DNA of 28,770 nt from Chloroflexota bacterium (GTDB lineage: Bacteria > Chloroflexota > UBA11872). Made by a program: the position numbers and the translations under genes. Positions 18,291 through 26,891 of the stretch are shown here, in pieces. The stretch lies in assembly GCA_026707185.1 (NCBI GenBank), contig JAPOXI010000058.1, positions 1-28,770 on the forward strand, read 5' to 3'. A model generated the notes under the pieces. It was not told where the DNA came from and did no database searches. It saw only the letters and a list, made by a program, of their open reading frames with translations. Position 1 is the first letter of the stretch. Each line of letters begins with the position of its first letter.

Positions 18291-18824
18291 CTACCGTCCG
18301 AGGTGAGAGACGCCGAAGTCGTCTTCCGCCGCTTCCTCTTCGTCTTCCTCGACAGGCTCGGGTTCGTTTTCCTGTTCAACGACATCCAGCATCACCGAGG
18401 CCTCCAGGCCGGCGGCGAGCCGAATTGGCACGAGGTAGCGACCCAGCGAGCGGATTGGACTGTCGATCTGGATGAGGTGGCGATCGATCTCGGCTCCATG
18501 CTGCTCAAGCAGCGCGGCGGCCACGTCGCGATTCGTGATCTGGCCATGCATGCGCCCCTGGCCGCCGACCTGCACGTAAATCGTCAGCGTGGCTCCCTGG
18601 ATCATGTCCGCCAGGTGCTGGGCTTCGCGACGCGCGTTCTCTTCGCGACGGTCCTGAAGTTCGGATTGGAACTGGGAGTCTTCCAGACGCTGTCGCGTCG
18701 CGGGCACGGCCAGCCGGCGCGGCAGCAGGAAGTTGCGTGCATAGCCGCCGGCGACCGATCGAACGTCGCCGATATCGCCCAGATCGGGCACCGTCTCGAG
18801 CAATACCACCTGAACGTCAGCCAT
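18291..18824 (-). CDS. rplI: Large ribosomal subunit protein bL9
   Basis: The 177-residue protein begins MADVQVVLLETVPDLGDIGD and continues with VRSVAGGYARNFLLPRRLAV, the 23S-binding N-domain signature of bL9. A connecting helix rich in Glu/Arg (about 45-75) and the C-terminal domain (about 76-148, GRMHGQITNRDVAAAL) follow. The protein is about 28 residues longer than the usual 148-150 because of a highly acidic tail (EQENEPEPVEEDEEEAAEDD). It lies 39 nt after rho and upstream of dnaB, and no rpsF, ssb or rpsR accompany it. Confidence 0.95.
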   Translation of the reverse strand: MADVQVVLLETVPDLGDIGDVRSVAGGYARNFLLPRRLAVPATRQRLEDSQFQSELQDRREENARREAQHLADMIQGATLTIYVQVGGQGRMHGQITNRDVAAALLEQHGAEIDRHLIQIDSPIRSLGRYLVPIRLAAGLEASVMLDVVEQENEPEPVEEDEEEAAEDDFGVSHLGR

Positions 18825-18863
18825 CGGTCACTTGCTCCCTACTCGTGCCGTCGCTCGGCGAGG

Positions 18864-20240
<1,377 letters not shown>

Positions 20241-20671
20241 TCGAGCCTCCTACGCGTCGCGCCGAGTCTTCAAGCTCGGCTGGAGGTCGCGGCCGGGACC
20301 GCAATGTGTGCGATATCACGGGCTGGAATTGGTTTCAAGGCCCTGCCAAACGGCATACGGCACCCACATGGAAGGGAAACAAATCTGGTGGGCAGGGCAA
20401 GTGGACCGGCCGCTCAACTCAGGGCTGAGCAGCCAATATGCCTACACAGGCCACGCTAGCACCGGGGGATTTTCAGTGTCAAGCCGACTGCCGGCTGAGC
20501 TATGTGTTCCGGAATTGCTGGTGCGCGGCCCGGACTTTCGGCGATTGCTGCCGAGAGCTGAGCGCATAGGCCTGGTTGGACGGCTCGTCGGTTGGCTTCC
20601 AAGGAGCTCTGCTCGGATGGATCCCGCGTCAGCAACCGACGCTGGATCTACCGAGCAGACGAGAGCCGACG
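20241..20671. other. 431 nt non-coding region between the PLP-enzyme gene and rho
   Basis: No gene is supported. The region serves as the rho leader on the minus strand. It contains an 8-bp inverted repeat GCCCTGCC (20340-20347)/GGCAGGGC (20391-20398), a sequence around 20461-20485 resembling an insertion-sequence end, a large stem-loop at 20608-20659, and a direct repeat CCGACGCT (20637-20644 and 20667-20674) whose second copy includes the stop codon of the upstream gene. The mixture suggests a degenerate mobile-element remnant or a structured leader. Confidence 0.5.
20608..20659. repeat. Long imperfect palindrome / stem-loop
   Basis: CTGCTCGG (20609-20616) pairs with CCGAGCAG (20651-20658), TGGATCC (20618-20624) with GGATCTA (20644-20650, one G-T pair), and GCGTC (20626-20630) with GACGC (20638-20642). 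The loop is 7 nt, with one bulged A and one C-T mismatch. About 20 base pairs form, plus a closing T-A at 20608/20659. It begins 13 nt after the stop codon of the minus-strand PLP-enzyme gene. No T-run follows on either strand, so it is not a standard terminator. It could be a 3' processing or stability structure or a small palindromic repeat element. Confidence 0.6.
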
Positions 20672-21766
20672 CTAGGTAAATTTGCCGCGGGCCGAGATGG
20701 GCCAGACATCGACGACGTCGTCGTCCTGGATGACGTAGACGGTGTCGTGCAGGTTGAATGTGGTGCAACCGTGCCAGGGTGTGACTCTGAGGCGGTCGCC
20801 GGGCTGCAGGTCCGGGGCCCCGTCGTGCAGTGCCAGGCTGCCGTGTTCCTCGGAGAGGCTGAGGAGCTCGATCCCCGGAGGGTCTTCCACGAGGGGCAGG
20901 CCACCGGCCTCGAAGGCCACGGACTTACGGCCAACGTCCAGTATGGCGCGGCCGGGCGCGGGGGTGCTGACGACGCTGGACAGGATCCACATGGCCTGCT
21001 CGAACGCATGGCCGGCGTGCGGGCGAAACCAGACGTCCATCGTCACGTATGTGCCGCACTGCAGTTCGGTCCAGCCGTCGATGGCGCTGGTGATGTCGAA
21101 CGTGTTGGTGCCGCCGCCGGTGACCTCGCGGATTTCCAGGCCGGCGGCCTCGCAGGCAGCCTTGGTTTCGATGACGGCGGCCAGAGAACTTCGGGCCGCC
21201 GCTTCACGCTCGGCGCGGTCAACGATGCCGACGGCGTGCCCCTCATAGCCCATCAGACCCACCAGGTCCAGACCGGGCGCGGCGTCGATCTGCTTCGCCA
21301 GGGCCAGGGCCGGGTCGCCCGGCAAGACGCCGCAGCGGTTCATGCCGACTTCGATCTCGATAACGATGCCGATGGTGACGTCGTTGGCCACGGCGGCCTC
21401 TGACAGGTCCCGCACGTTGCGCGCGTCGTCCACGGCGACCGTGACCTGAGCCTGGCGGGCGAGGTCACAAAGCCGCGCGATCTTGATTGGGCCGACGACC
21501 TGGTTGGCGATCAGGACGTCGCCAACCCCGCCCTCAACCATGGCCTCGGCCTCGCCGACCTTGGCGCAGGTGACACCGGGCGCGCCGGCCTCAATCTGCA
21601 TGAGCGCGATACCCGGCGTTTTGTGGTGCTTGATGTGGGGCCGCACGTGAACGCCGGTGCCCTCCAGGTGCCGCTCCATGGTCTCGATGTTGCGCCGCAC
21701 CAGGTCGAGGTCAATCACGGCCGCCGGCGTGTCAATGTCGGCTAGCGTGCGGGGAGTGGCAGACAT
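20672..21766 (-). CDS. PLP-dependent enzyme of the D-threonine aldolase / D-serine dehydratase (alanine racemase fold) type
   Basis: The 364-residue protein has an alanine-racemase-like barrel. RPHIKHHKTP (42-51) corresponds to the RPHxKxHK motif holding the PLP lysine. The C-terminal beta domain contains PWHGCTTFNLHD with H332 and C334, the zinc or manganese ligands of D-serine dehydratase and D-threonine aldolase. VEIGMNRCGV-like IEVGMNRCGVLPG and VTGGGTNTFD (phosphate-binding turn) fit the same family. The enzyme would cleave or dehydrate a beta-hydroxy-D-amino acid. The substrate could be D-threonine, D-serine or D-3-hydroxyaspartate and cannot be fixed from sequence. AAGGAG 8 nt before the ATG at 21766 supports the start. 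It is divergent from the DUF503 gene. Confidence 0.86.
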   Translation of the reverse strand: MSATPRTLADIDTPAAVIDLDLVRRNIETMERHLEGTGVHVRPHIKHHKTPGIALMQIEAGAPGVTCAKVGEAEAMVEGGVGDVLIANQVVGPIKIARLCDLARQAQVTVAVDDARNVRDLSEAAVANDVTIGIVIEIEVGMNRCGVLPGDPALALAKQIDAAPGLDLVGLMGYEGHAVGIVDRAEREAAARSSLAAVIETKAACEAAGLEIREVTGGGTNTFDITSAIDGWTELQCGTYVTMDVWFRPHAGHAFEQAMWILSSVVSTPAPGRAILDVGRKSVAFEAGGLPLVEDPPGIELLSLSEEHGSLALHDGAPDLQPGDRLRVTPWHGCTTFNLHDTVYVIQDDDVVDVWPISARGKFT

Positions 21767-21859
21767 GGATCGGCTCCTTCAGTTCTCGAAACGGGCGGCG
21801 CTCGCCTGTCAGACTGGACCAGCCGCCGCCGGGCGGCAACCCCTCTTGAGACGAAGGCC

Positions 21860-22150
21860 GTGCACGTAGGGACGCTGGAGGTGGGCCTGGCGGTTCACGC
21901 CGCCCAGTCGCTGAAGGACCGGCGACGCTCGGTGGAGTCGCTGAAGCGGCGCATCCGCAACACCTTTAACGCCGCGGTGGCCGACTTGGACGACGATCCG
22001 GTTCCGAGTCGCGCTCGCATTGGAGTGTCCTGCGTTTCGAATGATCCACGTCGGCTGGACGCGCAGATGCGGGCAATCCTGGAGTTCATCGAACGCGTGC
22101 ACCTTGACCTGGAAGTCACCGACGACGCGATCGAGATCATCCACCTGTAA
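21860..22150 (+). CDS. DUF503 family protein (YlxP-like)
   Basis: The 96-residue protein fits the small DUF503/YlxP family: a ferredoxin-like fold with VGTLEVGLAVHAAQSLKDRRRSV at the start, where the SLKDRRRxV helix is the hallmark, and IGVSCVSNDPRRLDAQMRAI in the second half. The start is GTG at 21860, with GAAGG a few bases upstream. In Firmicutes the gene often sits between infB and rbfA and is linked to ribosome work. Here no such neighbours are seen. Its biochemical function is unknown. Confidence 0.85.
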   Translation: MHVGTLEVGLAVHAAQSLKDRRRSVESLKRRIRNTFNAAVADLDDDPVPSRARIGVSCVSNDPRRLDAQMRAILEFIERVHLDLEVTDDAIEIIHL

Positions 22151-22211
22151 CGCGCATGCGGTCGACCGGCTAACATAAGTGCGGATACAGGCGGTGGTTC
22201 GGAGGTGATAC

Positions 22212-22244
22212 GGCGGCAATAGCCGCCTCGCCGGTTGACCGGTG
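22212..22244 (+). other. Two adjacent stem-loops in the leader of a small ORF
   Basis: GGCGGC-AATA-GCCGCC (22212-22227) is a perfect 6-bp hairpin with a 4-nt loop. CGCCGG-TTGA-CCGGTG (22229-22244, one G-T pair) follows one base later. They lie upstream of the GGAGG and TTG of the 29-codon ORF. The tandem arrangement may be a regulatory leader. No T-run follows either hairpin. Confidence 0.4.
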
Positions 22245-22262
22245 GGGCCTGGAGGTTTGCCG

Positions 22263-22352
22263 TTGCCGCTTGAAGCGCTTCTGGGAATCGTTGCTTTTGC
22301 CGGTCTCTTCACGATGTGGGCCATTATTCCGGCCCGCCTTCGGAAGCGATAG
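22263..22352 (+). CDS. Small single-span membrane protein, 29 residues
   Basis: This short ORF was read directly from the gap after DUF503. A GGAGG at 22251-22255 is followed after 7 nt by TTG (22263-22265). The product is a short acidic start (MPLE), one hydrophobic helix (about residues 5-24, ALLGIVAFAGLFTMWAIIP) and a basic end (ARLRKR), then TAG. The charge pattern predicts an N-out, C-in membrane microprotein. Ideal ribosome-binding-site spacing plus a clean hydrophobic-basic layout makes chance unlikely, but no homologue can be named. A perfect stem-loop TTGGGC/GCCCAA (22394-22412) follows 42 nt after the stop. The function is unknown; a small subunit or regulator of a membrane complex is a guess. 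Confidence 0.55.
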   Translation: MPLEALLGIVAFAGLFTMWAIIPARLRKR

Positions 22353-22561
22353 CCCAGGGTTCTTCCCCGACGAAGGCACCGCAATGTTGCGAGTTGGGCA
22401 CAGATAGCCCAAGCCTGCTCGATGACACCGAGCCTGGGACGCCGCCGGAGCACCCGAACCACCGCCTGCTCCGAAGCCTCAGTCAGCGTCCCGCCGTCGC
22501 CAACATCAGCGTGTGCTTCGCCCGAAAGCACCCAACTCATTGCCACCGGAGCCTCTGCCGT
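22353..22561. other. Non-coding gap between the small ORF and the convergent alcohol dehydrogenase gene
   Basis: About 209 nt contain no supported gene. A 6-bp stem-loop (22394-22412) with a 7-nt loop lies here and may mark a 3' end for the small ORF. A minus-strand frame crossing the region runs antisense into DUF503 and looks random. Confidence 0.4.
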
Positions 22562-23764
22562 TCAGCCCGCGAAGCTGCCCTCCAGCAGACGCGTGAGTTC
22601 AGCAGCGTTCGACTGGACGGGGCTGTTGTGAACCACGCGGGTGTTGCTGAGGGTGGCGGCGGCGACGTCGGGCAGCCAGGAGCGCTCGACGCCCACCTCG
22701 CGGAGCGTCGTCGGGAGCCCAACCTGATCTACCAACCGCTCCATGACCCCGACCGCCGCTTGCGCTCGCTCCGCCGCCCCGGTCACATCAGCGGAAACCC
22801 CCAGCGGCACTGCAAGTTCAGCCACGAGCGCCGGATTGCGATCGGCAGCCTGGCGCATGACCGGGAGCAGGCAGACGGTGTTGGCCACGCCGTGCGGAAT
22901 CCGGGCCCGCGCCCCGATGGCATGCGCCAGCCCGTGCACCAGGATGACGCCGGCGTTGGCCAGGCTGTAGCCGGCCTGCAGGCAGGCGTAGGCCATCTGG
23001 TCGCGGGCCTCGCGGTCGGTTCCGTCGGCCACGGCGCGCGGCAGGAACTCCAGCGTGCGGCGCAGGGCGTCGGCGGCGGGCTGGCGCGTGTGCTGCGTGG
23101 CGCGCCGGGTGATGAACGACTCCGCCGCGTGGCAAAACGTGTCCATGCCGGTGGCGGCCGTGATGTGCGGCGGCACCGAATCGGTCAGGGCCGGGTCGAT
23201 CAGCGCCGTCTGCGGATAGATGAACGGGCTGACCACCGTCAGCTTGTTGGAGCGGTCCGGCAGCACCATCACGGCGTTACCCGTGACCTCCGACGCCGTA
23301 CCGGCGGTCGTGGGGATGCTGATGGTGGGGATGCCGGGTTTCCGCAGCACCTCCACGCCAATCCAGTCCTCCGCCTTGCCGCCGTTGGTGACCACGCAGG
23401 CGGCGATCTGGGAGGTGTCCATGGGACTGCCGCCGCCCAGGCCCAGCACCACGGCGGGGTTGGCCTCGCGGATGGCCTGTGCGCAAGCGTCCACGCTGAC
23501 GGTGGGCGGTTCCGGCTCCGCTTCGTCCCAGACCGTGGCGACAATGTCGGCGCGATCCAACTCGTCCGTAACGCGCTCGACCACGCCAGCCTCGACCAGT
23601 CCCTTGTCAGTGACGATCAGCGTCGGCCCGTCGGCAATGCGCCGCACGTGGTCGGGCAACTCGTCCAGGCAGCCGCGTCCGAAGACGACGGTGGGCGTGG
23701 TGCGGTAGGTCCATCGGTCCAGCAGTTGGGGCATGCGGCGAATCTCGGGCGGCCGGCCGGTCAT
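22562..23764 (-). CDS. Iron-containing alcohol dehydrogenase (second copy of the family)
   Basis: The protein has 400 residues from the ATG at 23764; a start ten codons later is possible, and the frame extends upstream to 23818 without a better signal. The cofactor site has GLGGGSPMDTSQ (108-119), where the family normally has Lys instead of Gln119, and IPTTAGTASEVT (150-161). Metal ligands are intact: D208 and H212 in GMDTFCHAAESF, H277 in LVHGLAHAIG and H291 in IPHGVANTV. It is only distantly similar to the other Fe-ADH in this window and is closer to the maleylacetate-reductase or hydroxyacid-oxoacid type, but this is a loose judgement. It is divergent from the Ldh_2 gene, with 53 nt between starts, so both may share a control region. 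Confidence 0.87.
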   Translation of the reverse strand: MTGRPPEIRRMPQLLDRWTYRTTPTVVFGRGCLDELPDHVRRIADGPTLIVTDKGLVEAGVVERVTDELDRADIVATVWDEAEPEPPTVSVDACAQAIREANPAVVLGLGGGSPMDTSQIAACVVTNGGKAEDWIGVEVLRKPGIPTISIPTTAGTASEVTGNAVMVLPDRSNKLTVVSPFIYPQTALIDPALTDSVPPHITAATGMDTFCHAAESFITRRATQHTRQPAADALRRTLEFLPRAVADGTDREARDQMAYACLQAGYSLANAGVILVHGLAHAIGARARIPHGVANTVCLLPVMRQAADRNPALVAELAVPLGVSADVTGAAERAQAAVGVMERLVDQVGLPTTLREVGVERSWLPDVAAATLSNTRVVHNSPVQSNAAELTRLLEGSFAG

Positions 23765-23817
23765 TATGTCGGCAAAGTCCCTACCATGCGCGGGACCACT
23801 GCCTGCCGGATCCGCCA

Positions 23818-24858
23818 ATGATCGACCTCGACATCGACGGCGTCAGCGCCGCATCCACGCGCATCTTCACGGCCGCCGGAATGCCCGGCGACATGGCCGA
23901 GCAACTGACGGTTTGGCTGGTGACCTCCAACCTTTCGGGCCATCCCTCGCACGGGTTGCAGCGCGTCACCGAGTACGTGCGGCAGATCCAGGATGGGACC
24001 ATGGATCCGGCCGCCCGGCCGCGCGTGCACCTGGAGACCGATACCACGGTGGTGCTGGATGGCCAGGCAGGGCCTGGGCACTTTGCGGCGGATCGCTTGA
24101 CCCGGGAGATTGCTGCCAAGTGTCGGAAGTCGCAGATTGCCATGGGCGGGATCATCAACGGCCGCCACATCGGGCGCCTGGGCGAGTGGGGCGAGCTGGC
24201 GGCCGACCTGGGGGTGCTGCTGTACATCTCGTTGGGCTCGGCCAGCGGCTGGATGGCGGCCACCTTCGGGGCGGCGGAAGGTCGGCTGGGCACCAATCCA
24301 ATTGCCTTCGGTGCGCCTGGACTGGACGACGACTCCTTCGTGATGGACTTCGCCACCAGCGCGGCTGCGGAGGGCAAGATCCGGGTGGCCCGCGACAGCG
24401 GCAAGTCCGTGCCGGAAGGCTGGATCCGCGACTCTGACGGCCGCCCCACCACCAACCCCAACGACTTTTACGACGGCGGCACGATGCTGACGTTCGGCGA
24501 GCACAAGGGCTCCGCCATCGCCATCATGACGACGTTGTTCTCGGTGGTGACGGCGAGCGCGGGCGAGGACATAGGTGACGGCGCATCCGTGTTTGCCTTC
24601 GCTATCGACCCCAATGCCTTCGGGCGCGGGGACGAGACGCGGGCGCTCATCCAGCATCAGCTCGAGCGCGTGCGATCCGCGGCGCCCGCCCCGGGCTTCA
24701 GCGACGTGCAGGTACCCGGCGACTTCGAACGCCGCTCCCGCGCCGCCCTGGCCGGCGGCCCGCTCCAGCTTCCGGAGCCAACCTGGGAAGGCTTTCTGCA
24801 AGCCGCGGATCGGGTAGAGATACCACGGGCTGAAATCGAGGCGCTGGCGCTGGCATAG
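23818..24858 (+). CDS. Malate/L-lactate dehydrogenase family (Ldh_2) oxidoreductase
   Basis: The 346-residue protein belongs to the Ldh_2/YlbC/ComC family of NAD(P)-dependent 2-hydroxyacid dehydrogenases, unrelated to classical Rossmann lactate dehydrogenases. SNLSGHPSHGLQRV (37-50) holds the catalytic His of the conserved SHG. Further family blocks are GGIINGRHIGRLGEW, GRLGTNPIAFGAP and VMDFATSAAAEGKIRVARD. Members act on malate, lactate, ureidoglycolate, sulfolactate or delta1-piperideine-2-carboxylate. The substrate here is open. The ribosome binding site before the ATG is weak. A paralogue lies at the right end of the window. The gene is followed directly by a GNAT acetyltransferase gene. 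Confidence 0.9.
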   Translation: MIDLDIDGVSAASTRIFTAAGMPGDMAEQLTVWLVTSNLSGHPSHGLQRVTEYVRQIQDGTMDPAARPRVHLETDTTVVLDGQAGPGHFAADRLTREIAAKCRKSQIAMGGIINGRHIGRLGEWGELAADLGVLLYISLGSASGWMAATFGAAEGRLGTNPIAFGAPGLDDDSFVMDFATSAAAEGKIRVARDSGKSVPEGWIRDSDGRPTTNPNDFYDGGTMLTFGEHKGSAIAIMTTLFSVVTASAGEDIGDGASVFAFAIDPNAFGRGDETRALIQHQLERVRSAAPAPGFSDVQVPGDFERRSRAALAGGPLQLPEPTWEGFLQAADRVEIPRAEIEALALA

Positions 24859-25452
24859 TTGGTGCGGGTGATGGCGAGCGATCGACTGCGGACGCACGAG
24901 GTGAGGCTGCGGTCGGGGCCCGTGGTGCTGCGGCCGCTGACGGAGGAAGACTGGGAGTTGGTGGTCGGGTGGTGGAACGACCCGGACATCGCCGCCTACG
25001 CCGACTCGAACGAGGGGCCGTACAGCCTCGGACAGGTACAGAAGATCATGCGCGGCATATCGAGGTGCGCGTACTGCTTCGTCATCGAGTTCGAGGGCCG
25101 GCCAGTTGGCGAATGCTGGCTGCAGCAAATGAACGAAGAACGGATCCTGCGGAGGAATCCGGGGTTGGACTGCCGGCGCATCGACATCGAGATCGAGAAG
25201 GCCTATTGGGGCCGGGGGATCGGCACGGCGGCGATTCGGCTGCTGGTTGACTTTGGGTTCGAGAGGGAGCAGGCCGACGCGATCTTTGCGATGGACGTGG
25301 CCGACGACAACCCCCGGAGCCGACGGGCGTTCGAGAAGACCGGATTCGAGCTATATGACACGGTCTCCAAGCCAGCCGGCGCTCGCGTGAAAGTCAGACA
25401 CGACCTGGTCGTCTGGTCGAAACGCCACGTTGGAACGCCGGCCGCGGAGTAG
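24859..25452 (+). CDS. GNAT family N-acetyltransferase
   Basis: The 197-residue protein has the GNAT fold. VVLRPLTEEDWELVVGWWNDPDI forms the N-terminal strand-helix. YWGRGIGTAAIRLLVDFGF matches the acetyl-CoA-binding motif A (R/Q-x-x-G-x-G/A). DNPRSRRAFEKTGFEL is the typical motif B. The layout with a WWNDPD segment resembles RimJ/aminoglycoside 6'-type acetyltransferases that act on small amines or protein N-termini. The frame opens with TTG immediately after the Ldh_2 stop. An ATG at 24871 is the likelier alternative start; neither has a good ribosome binding site. The substrate is unknown. Confidence 0.82.
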   Translation: MVRVMASDRLRTHEVRLRSGPVVLRPLTEEDWELVVGWWNDPDIAAYADSNEGPYSLGQVQKIMRGISRCAYCFVIEFEGRPVGECWLQQMNEERILRRNPGLDCRRIDIEIEKAYWGRGIGTAAIRLLVDFGFEREQADAIFAMDVADDNPRSRRAFEKTGFELYDTVSKPAGARVKVRHDLVVWSKRHVGTPAAE

Positions 25453-25485
25453 TCTGAAAGGGACGAGGCCAGCAAGGGAGCGGCA

Positions 25486-25923
25486 ATGCCCTGGTGGATA
25501 TGGATCATTGCCGGCGTGGTGCTGCTGAGCGCCGAGCTGCTGGCGATCGAGGCCCAGTTCTACCTGGTGCTGCTGGGCGTCGCGGCGCTGCTGACCGGGT
25601 TGGGCGTGGCGGTCGGTTTGCCGGGACAACCGGTCGCCGAGTGGGCGCTCTTCTTGGTGTTGTCCGTCGTGCTGATGTTTGGCGTTAGGCGGCAACTCTA
25701 TGGCCGGCTGGTCGGCTCGCCGCCGCCGATGTACGAGACGGTGGTGGGCGAGATTGCAACCGCATCCGAGAGCATTGAACCGGGTGGGCAGGGCCGCGCG
25801 CGGTTGCGCGGAACCGAGTGGACGGCCCGCAACGTGGGCCGCACCGCATTGACCGAGGGCCAGCGGGCGCGAATCGAGCGCGTGGAGAACCTGGTCGTCG
25901 ACCTGAGAGCCGAGGAGGAATAA
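25486..25923 (+). CDS. NfeD-like membrane protein, short form
   Basis: The 145-residue protein has two to three hydrophobic helices (about 3-20, 27-44 and 52-66) followed by an OB-fold domain (about 80-140) typical of NfeD (VGEIATASESIEPGGQGRARLRGTEWTARN). The serine-protease domain of long NfeD proteins is absent, so this is the short form that pairs with a slipin/stomatin. AAGGGA lies about 7 nt before the ATG. The SPFH-protein gene starts 2 nt after its stop, supporting an operon. The role is membrane-microdomain organisation or membrane protein quality control. Confidence 0.88.
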   Translation: MPWWIWIIAGVVLLSAELLAIEAQFYLVLLGVAALLTGLGVAVGLPGQPVAEWALFLVLSVVLMFGVRRQLYGRLVGSPPPMYETVVGEIATASESIEPGGQGRARLRGTEWTARNVGRTALTEGQRARIERVENLVVDLRAEEE

Positions 25924-25925
25924 AC

Positions 25926-26873
25926 GTGGAGGGTATGGGAATCGTCGGCCTAATCGTGGTAGGCGCGATCGTGCTGCTGGTGGTCGTGGTCCTCTTCAAG
26001 ACCGCCGTGATCGTGCCGCAGCAGTCGGCCTATGTGATCGAGCGGCTGGGCCGCTACAGCCGCACCCTGCAAGCCGGGTTCCACATCCTGCTGCCGTTCC
26101 TGGACACCATTGCTTACAAGCACACGCTGAAGGAACAGGCCATCGACATCTCGGAGCAGCTCTGCATCACGCGCGACAACGTGCAGGTCGGCGTGGACGG
26201 TGTGCTTTACCTGCAGGTGCTGGAGCCTCGGCAGGCGTCGTACGGCATCACGAATTACCAGTTCGCCATTGCCCAGCTGGCCCAGACGACGCTGCGCAGC
26301 GAGGTCGGCAAGATCGACCTGGACCGAACGTTCGAGGAGCGTTCCTCGATCAACCGCCTGATCGTGAACGAGCTGGACCAGGCCTCGGCGCCCTGGGGCG
26401 TGAAGGTGCTGCGTTACGAAATCCGCAACATCAACCCGCCGACGGACGTGCTGAACGCGATGGAAAAGCAGATGCGCGCCGAGCGCGAAAAGCGCGCGGT
26501 GATCCTGAGCTCGGAGGGCGAGCGGGACGCCAAGATCAACGAGGCGGAGGGCGAGAAGCAGCGCGTGATCAAGGAATCCGAAGCCACGCGCACCCAGCAG
26601 ATCAACGAAGCGCAGGGCGAAGCCGAGGCCATCCTGGCCGTGGCCACGGCCTCGGCGGAGGGCATCACGCGAATCGGCCAGTCGGTCAGCGGCGACGGCG
26701 GCATGGACGCCATGCGGCTGCGCGTGGCCGAGCAGTACATCGCCCAGTTCGGCCAGATCGCCAAGGAAGGCAACACCCTGGTGGTGCCCGCCAACCTGAG
26801 CGACCTGTCGTCCATGCTGGCCCTGGCGTCCACGATCGTGAAGAACGACCAGGAGCCGTCGACCGAGCGCTAG
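25926..26873 (+). CDS. SPFH/stomatin-like membrane protein (slipin, QmcA type)
   Basis: The 315-residue protein has an N-terminal hydrophobic anchor (about 5-26), an SPFH domain (about 28-190, VPQQSAYVIERLGRYSRTLQAGFHILLPF and NPPTDVLNAMEKQMRAERE), and an Ala/Glu/Lys-rich coiled coil (about 190-250). The C-terminal block VVPANLSDLSSMLALA is typical of slipins. Such proteins oligomerise in membrane microdomains and act on the stability of membrane proteins. I set the start at GTG 25926 because AGGAGG lies 7 nt upstream, inside the end of nfeD. The ATG at 25935 has its GGAGGG too close. Its 3' end faces the M14 peptidase gene, with 18 nt between stops. Confidence 0.93.
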   Translation: MEGMGIVGLIVVGAIVLLVVVVLFKTAVIVPQQSAYVIERLGRYSRTLQAGFHILLPFLDTIAYKHTLKEQAIDISEQLCITRDNVQVGVDGVLYLQVLEPRQASYGITNYQFAIAQLAQTTLRSEVGKIDLDRTFEERSSINRLIVNELDQASAPWGVKVLRYEIRNINPPTDVLNAMEKQMRAEREKRAVILSSEGERDAKINEAEGEKQRVIKESEATRTQQINEAQGEAEAILAVATASAEGITRIGQSVSGDGGMDAMRLRVAEQYIAQFGQIAKEGNTLVVPANLSDLSSMLALASTIVKNDQEPSTER

Positions 26874-26891
26874 CCGATCAGCTCGTCGCGT

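Noticed and set aside
20470..20515. tRNA-like sequence on the minus strand (TAGCTCAG followed by a CTGAAAA loop)
   Set aside because: The D-arm and anticodon stem do not pair, and no T-arm GGTTCRANTCC follows. It does not fold as a tRNA.
21809..22546. Minus-strand frame of 245 codons across the gap and antisense to DUF503
   Set aside because: It runs antisense through a recognised gene, is Arg/Pro-rich without any domain pattern, and its promising small-ORF competitor is on the plus strand.
25818..25925. N-terminal extension of the slipin gene
   Set aside because: It overlaps nfeD out of frame, and AGGAGG with 7-nt spacing points to GTG 25926.
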